Shown here: one piece after another, positions 31,723 through 41,902 of the stretch
Layout of the letters: each line of letters starts with the position of its first letter
How positions within the stretch are numbered: the first letter of the stretch is position 1
Source of the DNA: Schistocerca nitens
Taxonomy: Eukaryota > Arthropoda > Insecta > Orthoptera > Acrididae
NCBI RefSeq assembly: GCF_023898315.1
Contig: NC_064614.1
Coordinates: 1,058,596,432-1,058,660,431 of the forward strand
Length of the DNA stretch: 64,000 bases
Direction of reading: 5' to 3'
Program-made: the position numbers and the translations under genes
Notes under the pieces: model-generated
Database searches by the model: none
What the model saw: only the letters and a program-made list of their open reading frames with translations
What the model was told of the DNA's origin: nothing

Positions 31723-32033
31723 CCGACTCTCATAACTTTGGCAACATAAAAGTACGTACAATACAAAATAAAATTGTTTATACACGATTATCAGTATTTC
31801 ACATAACACTGTAATACGAACACAGTCTGCAGACTTTGTTTAAGAGAGTGTGTAAATAAGAGGAAGCTTTCTCATTCTTATCTTTGTTAAAAGAAGTGAG
31901 TCTTTCTCCTAATCTTTTTCCTAGTGTATCTATGTGGGAACGAGGAGATTCTTTCACTTTTTGTCTCAGCTTACTCAACTTCCTGCGGTTTAATCGTCCC
32001 ATAGTGGCCTGTTGACCTGTATCAGATTTACAT
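31723..32033. other. AT-rich spacer, no gene seen
   Basis: A short Lys/Arg-rich minus-strand frame (31799-32002) has no recognisable domain and is probably chance. Confidence 0.4.
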
Positions 32034-32422
32034 TAAGGTGACAAAAGTCATAGGATACCTTGTAATCGTGGCAGACTCCCTTTTGCCAGGCGTAGTCCAG
32101 CAACTCGACGTAGCATGGACTCAATAAGTCGTTGGAAGACCCCTACAGAAATATGGCGCCATGCTTGTTCTATAGCTGCCCACAATCTCTATAGTGTTGC
32201 CAGTGCAGGATCTCTTGATTGTACCCCGTAAACGATCGATGGGATTCATATCGGGTGATCTGGGTACCCAGATCATTCACTCGAATGTCCAGAATGTTCT
32301 TCAAATCAATCGCGAACAGTTGTGGTCCGTCAATATTTTGAACATGGCTGCACCATAGCAACGGTTACAGAACACCACAGCCAACCAACTAGTTGCAAAA
32401 AATGGTGGTCTTCATATAATCT

Positions 32423-32464
32423 TGAACAGGTTCGACGGGTCTAAACCCGCCTTCTTCAGAAGGA
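32423..32464 (-). ncRNA. Hammerhead-ribozyme-like motif, left arm
   Basis: On the minus strand CTGAAGA is followed by one extra A and a seven-pair stem II (GGCGGGT / ACCCGTC, one G-U), then GAAC in place of GAAA. Stem II is better here than in the right arm, but the core box is mutated. Confidence 0.45.
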
Positions 32465-32567
32465 CAGACTGACTTCACATTAGCAATTCACTCGGTAAAA
32501 GTTGTCTCCACGTGACATTTACCGGCAATGGTCTGTAAGTTCATATGTAAAAATTAACGCCGCTAGA

Positions 32568-32720
32568 CCGCGCGACCGCTATGGTCGCAGGTTCGAATCC
32601 TGCTTCGGGCATGGATGTGTGTGATGTCCTTAGGTTAGTTAGGTATAAGTAGTTCTAAATTCTAGGGGACTGATGACCTCAGAAGTTAAGTCCCATAATG
32701 CTCAGAGCCATTTGAACCAT
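32568..32720 (+). repeat. SINE, 5'-truncated, GGCCGAGCGG type
   Basis: Begins inside the tRNA-like head (CCGCGCGACCGCTATGG) and is flanked by the 14-bp duplication TTAACGCCGCTAGA (32554-32567 and 32721-32734). Confidence 0.93.
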
Positions 32721-32861
32721 TTAACGCCGCTAGAATCAAGGACTTGTCACATCAGTAAAAATAATCAGAATAACAGTCTGCATGTAGCTACTAACATTGC
32801 CGATGAGTGTCATGAGGAGAGAGCTTTCACTGAGTGAATTGCTAGTGTGGAGTTTGTCTGT

Positions 32862-32906
32862 CCTTCTGAAGAAGATGGCTTTAGTTCCTCGAAACAGTGG
32901 TCAAGG
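32862..32906 (+). ncRNA. Hammerhead-ribozyme-like motif, right arm
   Basis: Order on the plus strand: CCTT, CTGAAGA, a decayed stem II, GAAA (32891-32894), C-AGTG-G, then TC and AAGG. CCTT/AAGG can form stem I, AC/GU a two-bp stem III, and GUC is the cleavage triplet: the compact type I layout known from Penelope-like elements. The stem II arms have mismatches, so activity is doubtful. Confidence 0.5.
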
Positions 32907-33174
32907 TTATTTGAAAACCACCATTTTTTGCAACTAGGTGGCTGTCCCTTATTCCTGAAAGTTGTGGTCCTGTGACATGGCGTATTGTCGTCCATAAAAT
33001 TTCCATCGTTGTTTGTGAACATGAAGTCCATGAATGGGCAAATGGCCTTCAAGAAGCTGAACATAACCCTTTCTACTCAATGATTGGTTCAGTTGGATCA
33101 GGGAACCCACTCCATTCCATGTAAACACTGCACATCCATTATTGAGCCAATACCAGCTTGTTGACAACTTGGTC

Positions 33175-33379
33175 GGCCGGCCAGGGTGGCCGAGCGTTTC
33201 TAGGCGCTTCAGTCTGGAACCACACGATCACTACGGTCGCAGGTTCGAATCCTGCCTCGGGCATGGATGTGTGTGATGTCCTTAGGTTAGTTAGGTTTAA
33301 GTAGTTCTAAGTTCTAGGGGACTGATGACCTCAGAAGTTAAGTCCCGTAGTGTTCAGAGCCATTTGAACCATTTTTTGA
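33175..33379 (+). repeat. SINE, GGCCGAGCGGTTCTAGGCGC type
   Basis: Complete copy with 11-bp duplication ACAACTTGGTC (33164-33174 and 33380-33390), inserted in the decayed Tc1-like element. Confidence 0.93.
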
Positions 33380-34074
33380 ACAACTTGGTCCATGGGTTCA
33401 TGTGGTTTACACCACACACGATCCCTACCGTCAGCTCTTACCAGTTGAAATTGGGACTCATCTGATCAGACTACGATATTCCATTGTTTAGGGTACAACC
33501 GATATGGTCACGAGGCCAGGAGAGGCGGTGCAGGCGATGTCGTGTTGTTACCAATGGCACTCGCATTGGTCGCCATAGCCGTAGCCCATTAACGCGAAAT
33601 TTCACTGCACTGTCCTAACTGTTACGTTCGTCGTACTCCCCACATTGAATTCTGTGGTTATTTCCCTATGTGCTGCTTGTCTGTTAGCACCGACAACTCT
33701 GCTCAAACACCGCTGCTCTCGGTCGTTAATTGTTGTCCGTGGTGACAGATAATGTTTGAAATTGGTTATAATCGGCACACTCTCGACACTGTGGATCTCG
33801 TAATATCGGTTTCCCTAACGATTTCCGAAATGGACTGTCCCATGAATCTATCCAACTACCATATTCGGTTGAAAGTCTTTTAATTCCCGTCGCACTTTCA
33901 TTATTACGTCGGGAACCTTTTCACATGAATCAGCTGGGAGTAAATGACAGCTATGCCATTGCACTGCCTTTTTATACCTCGTGTACGTGGTACTACCGCC
34001 ATCCGTACATCTACATATCGCTGTCCCATGACTTTTGTTAGCTCAGTGTATGTAAGTCGGCAGGTTTCCTTGTT

Positions 34075-34744
34075 TTAGCCACGTGTGGCATTCGTGTTCC
34101 TTAATACAAAACGATCTATAGGAAGGTGCTGATTGCTGCAAAAAAGTCATTTAATGGCAAAATAATAAATAATGCAGAGAATAAAAGCAAAACAGTCTGG
34201 GATGTTATAAAAAAGGAAACGGGAAGAGGCAAACAAACGCAGAGTAACATACTGCTACGGGAGGTGGATAAAGTAATAAATGATCCACAGCACTTAGCAA
34301 ACTATGTAAACGAGCATTTTTCAAGTATTGCAGAGAAGTTACAGCAAAAATTCTCCAAAAGAAATATAACACCTGTAAATAATGTTGCACTAAATACAAT
34401 GTTGTTACTTCCAACCACAGAGAATGAAGTTAGTAAAACAATTCAAAAACCAAAAAAATAAAGTCAGTAGGCTTAGATGAAGAACCAATGTGTGTACTGA
34501 AACAATGCATAGGGATTATAAAAGGCCTCTTAACAAATATAATAAATGTGTCCTTCACATCAGCAACATTTCTGGAGCAGTTAAAACAGACAACAGTTGT
34601 ACCTTTGCTTAAGAAAGGTAATGCAGAAGACATAGAAAATTACCAGCCCATTTCCCTGCTGTCAGCATTCTCAAAAATAATACATAGAAGCAATTATGAA
34701 AGACAGATTAATGAATTACCTGAATAAATACAATCTTGTAAGGA
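34075..34744 (+). pseudogene. Jockey-like LINE 3, RT N-terminal part
   Basis: Start of the reverse transcriptase half of a LINE that continues at 36282-36325, 48303-49035 and 49524-50550. It reads KVLIAAKKSFNGKIINNAEN then TVWDVIKKETGRGKQ (endonuclease-RT linker), VNEHFSSIAEKLQQKF, SVGLDEEPMCVLKQC (fingers), and TTVVPLLKKGNAEDIENYQP then ISLLSAFSKI (RT motifs 1-2). A frameshift lies near 34460. It is cut at 34744 by the Penelope-like element; across that insertion the reading NKYNLV-RKSQFGFRSGKNTESA is restored, one of the clearest proofs of the nesting. The endonuclease half is missing on the left. Confidence 0.85.
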
Positions 34745-34795
34745 TAAAAATCTCTCGGTGTACATGCCGCGTCAATTCTGGATAAAACTCCAAAC

Positions 34796-34826
34796 TTTCG
34801 ACCACTACCTCCATGGTCGTCATCAG
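34796..34826 (-). ncRNA. Hammerhead-like core in left Penelope terminal repeat
   Basis: Minus-strand copy of the motif at 36154-36184: CTGATGA, extra C, GACCA...TGGTC stem II, GAAA. Stems I and III are not convincing. Confidence 0.45.
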
Positions 34827-34989
34827 GGCTAAAACTGACTGTCGTGAACTAGCGAGGTTCCCACTTTTATATGCCAAGGACGGCTTCTGATTGGCTGGAA
34901 TACGTCATAGCAACAGCGATATGGCGCGTAGTGAAGTGGTGCCCTCTACTTCCATAGATGTAGTTTCTATCCTGCGTTGCTTGCAGCGC

Positions 34990-35960
34990 CATCCCTTGAA
35001 TCGGGAGGTAAAGTGCGGGAACAGTGCTCACCTCCGCCCATCATGCTTCTACAGATACGTCAACGATACTTTTTTAATCTGGCCACACGGCAGCGACACG
35101 CTGCAGCAGTTCGTCGAACATTTAAATGGTGTACATCCAAACATAAAATTTACATTGGAGGTAGAGAAGGAAGGGAAGTTACCTTTTTTAGATGTGTTGG
35201 TAGAGCGAAAGCCGGATGGACGACTGGGCCAATCTGTGTACAGGAAGCCAACCCATACAGACTTATATCTGCATAGCCATAGCTTCCATCTTCCGTCTCA
35301 GAAGAGAGCTATGCTGAATACTTTAGTACACAGAGCCAGGACTATTTCCGACAAGGACAACCTCGTTCCCGAGATTAGCCATTTGACGACTGTTTTCAAG
35401 AGGAATGGTTATTCTGCCGGTGAAATTAAATCAGTATTGTCCAAGAAAGTTAGACACGATGCCAGCCATATACAAGAAGAGGACCAACACATAGCGCGGC
35501 ATCCTTTTTGCGGTGCTACAACGAGCAAGATAGCCAGAGTCCTGAAGAGGCAAGGAATAAAACCAGTTTTCCGACCACCTAGGAAAATTAAGGAAATGTT
35601 GAGATCAGTCAAAGTCTCGGCTTAAGAGTGCCGGGAATTTATACTATTCCTTGCGAATGCGGCAAGAATTACGTGGGCCAGTCTGTAAGAACCGTTGCCG
35701 ACCGCTGCATCGAGCACCAGCGCCACCTAAAATACATTTGGAAAAATCAGCGGTGGCTGAACATAGCCTGCTTAACAAGCATAAAATTTTATTTGAAGAA
35801 ACCAGAGTAATAGCCCACGCATCGAATTACTGGGACTCTGTGATCCGGGAAGCAGTCGAAATTAGACTCGGCGATAATAACTTTAACAGAGACAACGGCT
35901 ATGCACTTAGCAACACTTGGAAGAGTGCACTGGATAAAGAAAAATCGCAGAGAAAAACTT
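34990..35960 (+). pseudogene. Penelope-like RT C-terminus and GIY-YIG endonuclease
   Basis: The RT part begins at SCFYRYVNDTFLIWPHG, the catalytic YVDD region with the second position of the Asp pair kept and the first changed to Asn (YVND). It continues KFTLEVEKEGKLPFLDVLVE and SVYRKPTHTDLYLHSHS, the Penelope thumb pattern. A frameshift near 35620 leads to GIYTIPCECGKNYVGQSVRT then RCIEHQRHLK, a GIY-YIG nuclease with the Cys-containing IPC.CG block. A second frameshift near 35750 leads to the tail (ASNYWDSVIREAVEIRLGDN). A working enzyme nicks DNA and primes reverse transcription there. This copy lacks the RT N-terminus and is inactive. Confidence 0.87.
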
Positions 35961-36153
35961 CCCGCACTTTACCTCCTGATTCAAGGGATGGCGCTGCAAG
36001 CAACGCAGGATAGAAACTACATCTATGGAAGTACAGGGCACCACTTCACTACACGCCATATCGCTGTTGCTATGACGTATTCCAGCCAATCAGAAGCCGT
36101 CCTTGGCATATAAAAGTGGGAACCTCGCTAGTTCACGACAGTCAGTTTTAGCC

Positions 36154-36184
36154 CTGATGACGACCATGGAGGTAGTGGTCGAAA
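36154..36184 (+). ncRNA. Hammerhead-like core in right Penelope terminal repeat
   Basis: CTGATGA (36154-36160), one C, a five-pair stem II GACCA/TGGTC around a nine-base loop, then GAAA (36181-36184). The core boxes are perfect, but I could not find a matching stem I or a cleavage triplet, so it may be a degenerate ribozyme. Confidence 0.5.
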
Positions 36185-36281
36185 GTTTGGAGTTTTATCC
36201 AGAATTGACGCGGCATGTACACCGAGAGATTTTTATTCAAGAAATACTTCGCGAAAGACTTCGTAGCCAATCTTGTAAGGA

Positions 36282-36325
36282 AATCACAGTTTGGTTTCCG
36301 AAGTGGCAAAAATACAGAGTCAGCC
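36282..36325 (+). pseudogene. Jockey-like LINE 3, short middle piece
   Basis: 44 bp of LINE 3 between the Penelope-like element and the Gypsy, reading SQFGFRSGKNTESA (RT motif FGFR.G..T..A). It continues at 48303 as IVEFTKVVLDALDKDE. Confidence 0.85.
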
Positions 36326-37079
36326 TGTAACCTCCCCACAAAAATTTTCGAAAGACAATACTTAATAGAAATGGAGCCACAGCTAAGTGTAACCTTCCCG
36401 CAAAAACATTAATGACAAAGACAATTAAATAAAAATTAGCTATCTGACCCAAGTATAAGTTTCTCACAAAATGAAGGTCAATTCAGTGATAATTAAAATC
36501 TCAGTGACAATGAAACTACAGTGATAATCAAAACTCAATTTAACCGAAATGTCGGTCTCTGGCCCTGTGCGAAATCAGAATTAATTTCTTACCTTAGTAA
36601 AACTGCATGTCAAAATTCTGCTCTTATTGTTGGCCGCGGCTTGGAGGAAATGCATTGCATTGCAATAATTATTATTATTTTTTTTTTAAAGTTATCTGAA
36701 AATTTTCTTTAAGGAAATGCAAGGGAATCAAATGATTTTTTTTTTGTTAAAAAATTGTTTTGAAATCAAAATTATTATTGGGGCGATTCTTTAAAGTCAA
36801 TTACAATGAATATACACTAGATTATCTGATGAGCGCAAAGCTGCATGAATACTTATTTAATAAAAATATACCTCATCCTGAATCCCGACCATTGCGGTGC
36901 CGACGCCCGCCGACTGCTCTGGGCTACCACTACTGAACTCTCTCGCAACTACATCGCAACTCGACTCGGCTACAACTGCCGACAGACAACTGTACTGCAC
37001 TGCGCCTCGAGCGCAACTGCTCTCTGGTCAGAGATTCTACAATGCCTCATCATCGCTGCCACACAACATACGTGTTTCA
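36326..37079 (-). repeat. Gypsy element 3, 3' LTR
   Basis: 754 bp, TG...CA. Compared with the 5' LTR it has an extra stretch near 36500-36540 and an extra GCATT unit near 36650. Confidence 0.92.
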
Positions 37080-37255
37080 TAACCCTCCACTGGGGGGGCA
37101 AAAATTTGGCAGCGATGGTGAGTCATTTGGACTTGCCATCGTAACAAATTTTTTTAACTAATTAACTTTTACAATTTACAAAATATTCACTTATAGTACA
37201 AAATGTGAGTACAAAACATATCAGAAAAATATACAAATTATTTGACAGATAACAA

Positions 37256-37685
37256 AGTGCATACGCACTGTAAGATTCTGTAGCTTTTTCAGAACAAAAT
37301 CATGTTGACAAAGGACATGAGTGCACATGCACTGCAGTGGAGAATATATCAGCAAAAGACGAAATGTATATACAATGAATAACAAATGACATAAATCATA
37401 AAAGTATGCAGAATGAACAGAAATCATATCGAAAATTGAGAAGAGTGCACAGGCACTGAAGTTCAGTTGAAAACATATTCACATAAGTGCACATGCACTA
37501 AAAATTTTTGAACATTTTTATAACAAATAAACGCAAGGGTAGAAAAATCATCAAATCACAAAAAGTATATACAATATAGATGACAAGAGTGCACACATAC
37601 TGCACTTCAGAACAAATCGAAAAATGTCTTTAGTATAATGGCAAAAAAAATCATGTCGACAGGTGACATAAGTGTACTCGCACTG
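37256..37685. repeat. Six dispersed AGTGCA..TGCACT palindromes
   Basis: Copies at 37256, 37320, 37444, 37486, 37588 and 37671. The best (37320 and 37486) read AGTGCACATGCACT with perfect 6-bp arms; others have one to several changes. Spacing is irregular (42-124 bp). Confidence 0.7.
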
Positions 37686-38289
37686 GAGTTCCACAAATCG
37701 AAAAAAAATGTATAGGCCATGAACATAAATGGTGTTAGTTAAAAATGATTTTCACTATTAGGATAGGAAAGGAAAGGATTGCATCATGGTTGTAGCACTT
37801 TAGTTTGCACACAGCTGCACTGAAAGTCCATATCTTTCCACAGGGTCACAACACTAAGTGATACAATCTGCAGTTCCGTTCCCAGAAGTATTTATCAGCG
37901 TATCAAGACACTGAAACGTCGTAGTAATATTCCATGCTATCATTTGGCAGTATGCCAGGTACACCAAACAGTGGGACCATAATAACGTCTTCGTCGCTTA
38001 CGGTGGTGGACAGCATGTCGTGTCAACACCACGCTCGTAAGAGGCACACCAACGTAGAATTAGTGCAAAAACCAAATATAGTGCTCCATGATAATGAGGA
38101 TGGACAAGACAAATGGATGTTACAATAATTTCAGGTAGTTAGGTCAGAAGGTGAAGGACATTATATCACAGACTAGTTTTGATTACATTAGTAGTTTGCG
38201 GTATCCATAGCCTAGTTATTGAACATTTCTGTACCAAGTATTTTAGTATTACAGAATAATGTTCATAAATTGTTTTACAGACAACATTG

Positions 38290-39170
38290 TCATTGCTCAT
38301 TTCAATACCGTAATCAGTAGCATTCATTTCCTAATTACAAAGCATTATTAATTAATCATTGGTCATTTCAATACAGTAATCGGTAGCATTCTTTTCCAAA
38401 TTACAAAGCATAATCAATAGCATTCAATTCCTTGTTACAAAGCGTAATTAGTAGCATTAATTTCCTAGTTACAAAGCATTAGTAATTAATCATTGGTCAT
38501 TTAAATACAGTAATCATCTCAATACAGTAATCACTAGCATTCTTTTCCAGTTATAAAGCATAATCAATAGCATTCAATTCCTTGTTACAAAGCGTAATTA
38601 GTAGCATTACAAAACATAATCAGTAGCATTCATTTCCTATTTACAAAACAATGAATAGCATTCATTTTCTAAATACAAAGCATTATTAATCATTGGTCAT
38701 TTAAATACAGTAATCGGTAGCATTCTTTTCCCAATTACAAAGCATAATCAGTAGCATTCAATTCCTTGTTACAAAGCGTAATTAGTAGCATTACAAAACA
38801 TAATCAGTAGCATTCATTTCCTATTTACAAAACAATGAATAGCATTCATTTTCTAAATACAAAGCATTATTAATCATTGGTCATTTAAATACAGTAATCA
38901 GTAGCATTCTTTTCCCAGTTACAAAGCATAATTAGTAGCATTCGTTTCCTTATTACAAAGCATAATCAGTAGCATTAATTTCCTAGTTACAAAGCATTAG
39001 TAATTAATCATTGGTCATTTAAATACAGTAATCATCTCAATACAGTAATCACTAGCATTCTTTTCCAAATTACAAAGCATAATCAATAGCATTCAATTCC
39101 TTGTTACAAAGCATAATTAATTAATGTTCATTTCAATACAGTAATCAGTAGCAATCATTTTTCAGGTGAC
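38290..39170. repeat. Minisatellite with about 183-bp higher-order unit
   Basis: Built from short units like TAATCAGTAGCATTCATTTCC followed by TACAAAGCAT. The phrase ATTGGTCATTT recurs near 38358, 38491, 38691, 38874 and 39007. Blocks around 38525-38700 and 38710-38885 are near-copies of each other. Confidence 0.85.
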
Positions 39171-40610
39171 ATTATTCATAGCTGATCAGCATTACACAGA
39201 ATTCTCTTAAACTGCTATCATTATTTGGGACTGGTAATACATTTTGTTAGCAATGCATTGCGTTGGGATCGATAATTAATTGCTCAGGCATAACAATATT
39301 TGCTTTTGACCTATTGCTGCAAATGAGGATAGGTAACGTCATTCGTCATGAGTCAGCTGTAGCAAGGTTATGAAACAAGGCAGTATATGTGATCACATTT
39401 ATAAATTATAGACACAAATGGGTAAAAAATAAAAATGAAAGTATTAGAACGGCATAATAAGTAACAGGTTTAGTAAGTATCATGAAAAGCTTCTGCTGGA
39501 AAATACAAAATGGATTATTAAGCTGAAAGAAGAAACGTAGACTATGCTGAAAAGTAGTGAACTTCGAATTAACAAGTAGTGAAATGTGTATAAAAAATGT
39601 TTTCCATAGCTGTCCTTTCCAAAATCTTCAGTCATCCTACTATGCAATATAACACCTGCTGTCAAAGCAAACTGCAACAAATACTTAAACAACTACATAG
39701 CATAAATACATAACTTCAACATTATCCTCATCTGTAAAGAAAAACTTCATTATTCATATCATCATAACTCCATCATTATCATCATCACCTGTAAAGAAAA
39801 AACTTCATTATTCATAGTAGCATATTCTTCATCATTATTCTTCATCAGCATTCATTATCATCTGCAAAAAGTCACTTCATTACTCATTACATAACTATTC
39901 TTTATCTAGCATATTATACCACTTAAAACTAAGATGTGTAGTTCTGTCTGACAGCTTGCATCAATCGCCTTGTATTCTGAAAGAAAAAATTAGTTAAGAC
40001 TGCTATTCTTCGATGTGTATATTATATTCTTGTTAATGCTTGTTAATTCTGATCCATTTACTCGTCCTCATAAGGTTTTGTATCTTCTTTCATCTATTCC
40101 GTAGTTGAAATTCCCATTTCTGTTTAATTTATTTCCTTTACGCATCATTCTTTATGAAACTGATGAACAAAGATTAATGTCTTGTATTTAAATCATATAC
40201 CCATTAGATAATGACTGGTTAATGGTGACACAATTAAGCATACAGCATAACATGACAGAAAAACGTAATATGTCAAAAGCATAGACAGTGTTCAAAGGCA
40301 AAAAAAAATGTACAGAGAATATCACAATGCAGCAGCAAAAGAAGAAAATGTAAAAACAGTCACGATGTTGAGATATCATAGGGCAAAATGTCAAAGTCAA
40401 ATGGTGTGTGTTATACCTTAACTAGTTCACAGTGCATACAAACAAAACTTGAAAACAATCGTACATACATAAGAAAGACAAAATGTGACATTCGTTGTGT
40501 TCAGCTTGTATGTAGTGTAGTTAATAGAGGCGATAATTAAAGACTTCAATGGAGAGAGAATTTGATAAAATTAATGCGTCACTACAGAGAATTGCATAAT
40601 TATTCATAAA

Positions 40611-41072
40611 ATGCGTAAGTTCATCTGGAAAAATATGCACGGTCTAGTGTGTAACGACAAGAAGAGCGACCTGCTAACCTTACCTTGCCGGGCACTTGCC
40701 AAGAAAAAATACGATAATCATCAATAAGTAGTCACATAAATATAAGTGCATAAGTGGTCATAAAAATGTGTAAGTTCATCTGGAAAATATGCACGGTCTG
40801 ATGTGTAACGACAAGAAGAGCGACCTGCTAACCTTACCTTGCCGGGCACTTGCCAAGAAAAAATACGATAATCATCAATAATTAGTGATGTGAATATAAT
40901 TGCATAAGTGGTCATAAAATGTGTAAGTTCATCTGAAAAATATGTGCACGGTCTGATGTGTAACGACAAGAAAAGCGACCTGCTAACCTTACCTTGCTGG
41001 GTACTTGCCAAGAAAAAATACAATCATCAGTAAGTAATCACGTGAATATAGTTACAGAAATGTTCATAAAAA
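40611..41072. repeat. Three tandem copies of a 154-bp unit
   Basis: Units start at 40611, 40766 and 40919 (TGTAAGTTCATCTGG), each containing GACCTGCTAACCTTACCTTG, and differ by few changes. They lie directly after the end of pol. Confidence 0.92.
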
Positions 41073-41113
41073 TTAGCAATTAGCATTACAGCGTGATAAA
41101 TTGTAAAGTATGT

Positions 41114-41902
41114 TCACTCAATAAACGGTTTTATGTTTGACCAATGGTGGTTGCCTTTCGATTTTCTGGTCCTCAAAGTTTCGACGTGTACAACATTGGG
41201 GTGAGGAATGCTGCGAATCCGATATGGACCCGCGTACAGAAGTTCAAATTTACTGCACTTACCTTTTAATTTGCTGGATAAATAGTGTGTACGTACTAAT
41301 ATCTTCTGTTCAACGTGAAAGTCTCGGCGTCTACAAACCTGTTTTTGCTGTCTTCTCCGGCGCTCTGCGGCACGTTTGATGTTGTTCAGCGCAATGTCAA
41401 TTATTTCGTGGTGTCTTAGTCGACGTGATCTAGGAAAATTTACTAACTCTTTGATTTTGTTTGGTGGTTCAACGTTTTTCAGTATAACAGACGGAGATAG
41501 CATAGTAGATTCATTTGGAATGGAATTAATTACATCTTGGAATGAGTGTATGTGTGTGTCCCAATTAACATGTCTTTTGTGGCAGTATATTCTACACAGT
41601 TTACCAATTTCTTTCATTAATCGTTCACAAGGGTTCGAAGAAGCGTGGTACTTGGATATATAAATCGGAGAAATGTTTCTAGCTCGTAACATGCGTGTCC
41701 ATATAGCAGAACGAAATTGTGATCCATTGTCAGAAATTACTCTCTTCACATGCCCTACATGAAATAGAAAATGCTTTACAAATGCTTTCGAAACAGTTTT
41801 AGCAGTAGCTTTGCGTAACGGAGTGAAAGTAACAAATTTTGAAGTGAGTTCAACAGCGACAAAGATGTAGCAAAAACCTATTAGTTCTCGGAATTGGACC
41901 AA
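41114..41902 (-). pseudogene. pol: Gypsy element 3 integrase C-terminal part (out of frame)
   Basis: Reads FCYIFVAVELTSKFVTFTPL, then VISDNGSQFRSAIW (second catalytic Asp) and NPCERLMKEIGK (catalytic Glu), followed by the C-terminal domain (LKGKCSKFELLYAGPYRIRS, HPNVVHVETL). It continues the integrase begun in the upstream pol frame (AAVDIFGPIP, first Asp) after a 1-nt shift at a run of five identical bases (41872-41876). With that base corrected, the integrase would have all three catalytic residues. The change could be a real mutation or an assembly error in a homopolymer. Confidence 0.85.

Larger units (their letters stand above)
32385..32945. repeat. Foldback with hammerhead-like motifs (Penelope-type relic)
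   Basis: Inverted arms 32387-32500 and about 32825-32937 share TGCAAAAAATGGTGG / CCACCATTTTTTGCA ends and a central CTGTCCTTCTGAAGAAG phrase. Each arm carries a hammerhead-like core. A 153-bp SINE fragment has inserted in the spacer. The inverted arrangement and motif suggest the terminal repeat of a Penelope-like element. There is no coding sequence. Confidence 0.6.
32036..34048 (-). mobile_element. Decayed Tc1-like transposon (GACAAAAGTCATGGGA family) with insertions
   Basis: Inverted ends: the left reads AGGTGACAAAAGTCATAGGA after TA at 32034-32035; the right, reverse complemented, reads CACTGAGCTAACAAAAGTCA before TA at 34049-34050. Minus-strand transposase pieces: REL.DF-like start near 33890; SDESQFQLVRADGRDRVWC (about 33465-33410) with the first catalytic Asp; FMDDNTPCHR (about 32995-32965) with the second; and RSPDMNPIDRLRGTIKR (about 32265-32215), where the third acid is Asp, perhaps a mutated Glu. 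A foldback (about 32385-32945) and two SINEs sit inside it. It is dead. Confidence 0.8.
34745..36267 (+). mobile_element. Penelope-like element with inverted terminal repeats
   Basis: Inserted in LINE 3 with the 14-bp duplication CAATCTTGTAAGGA (34731-34744 and 36268-36281). It is 5'-truncated: the coding part starts mid-RT. Both flanks carry the same terminal sequence in opposite orientation (about 34745-35030, and 35960-36237 on the plus strand), each with a hammerhead-like core. The terminal repeat includes TATAAAAGTGGGAACC, a possible promoter. Inverted terminal duplication and GIY-YIG coding are hallmarks of Penelope-like elements. Confidence 0.87.
37080..41113. repeat. Noncoding satellite-rich 3' region of Gypsy element 3
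   Basis: About 4 kb between the end of pol and the 3' LTR with no credible reading frame. Its parts are a group of AGTGCA..TGCACT palindromes (37256-37685), a complex minisatellite (38290-39170) and a 154-bp triplicated unit (40611-41072). No envelope-like gene is visible. Confidence 0.8.

Noticed and set aside
32249-32265. Third catalytic residue as Asp (SPDMNPID) indicating a DDD mariner
   Set aside because: The surrounding block is Tc1-like and the element is heavily mutated, so a changed Glu is more likely.
36845-37144. Open frames repeated at 36845-37144 and 48068-48310
   Set aside because: They are the same LTR sequence at both ends of Gypsy 3 and have no start-to-stop conservation expected of a gene.
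38290-39170. Regularly recurring short repeats that could be mistaken for a CRISPR array
   Set aside because: Repeats are degenerate, spacers are themselves repeated, and the array lies inside a eukaryotic LTR retrotransposon.
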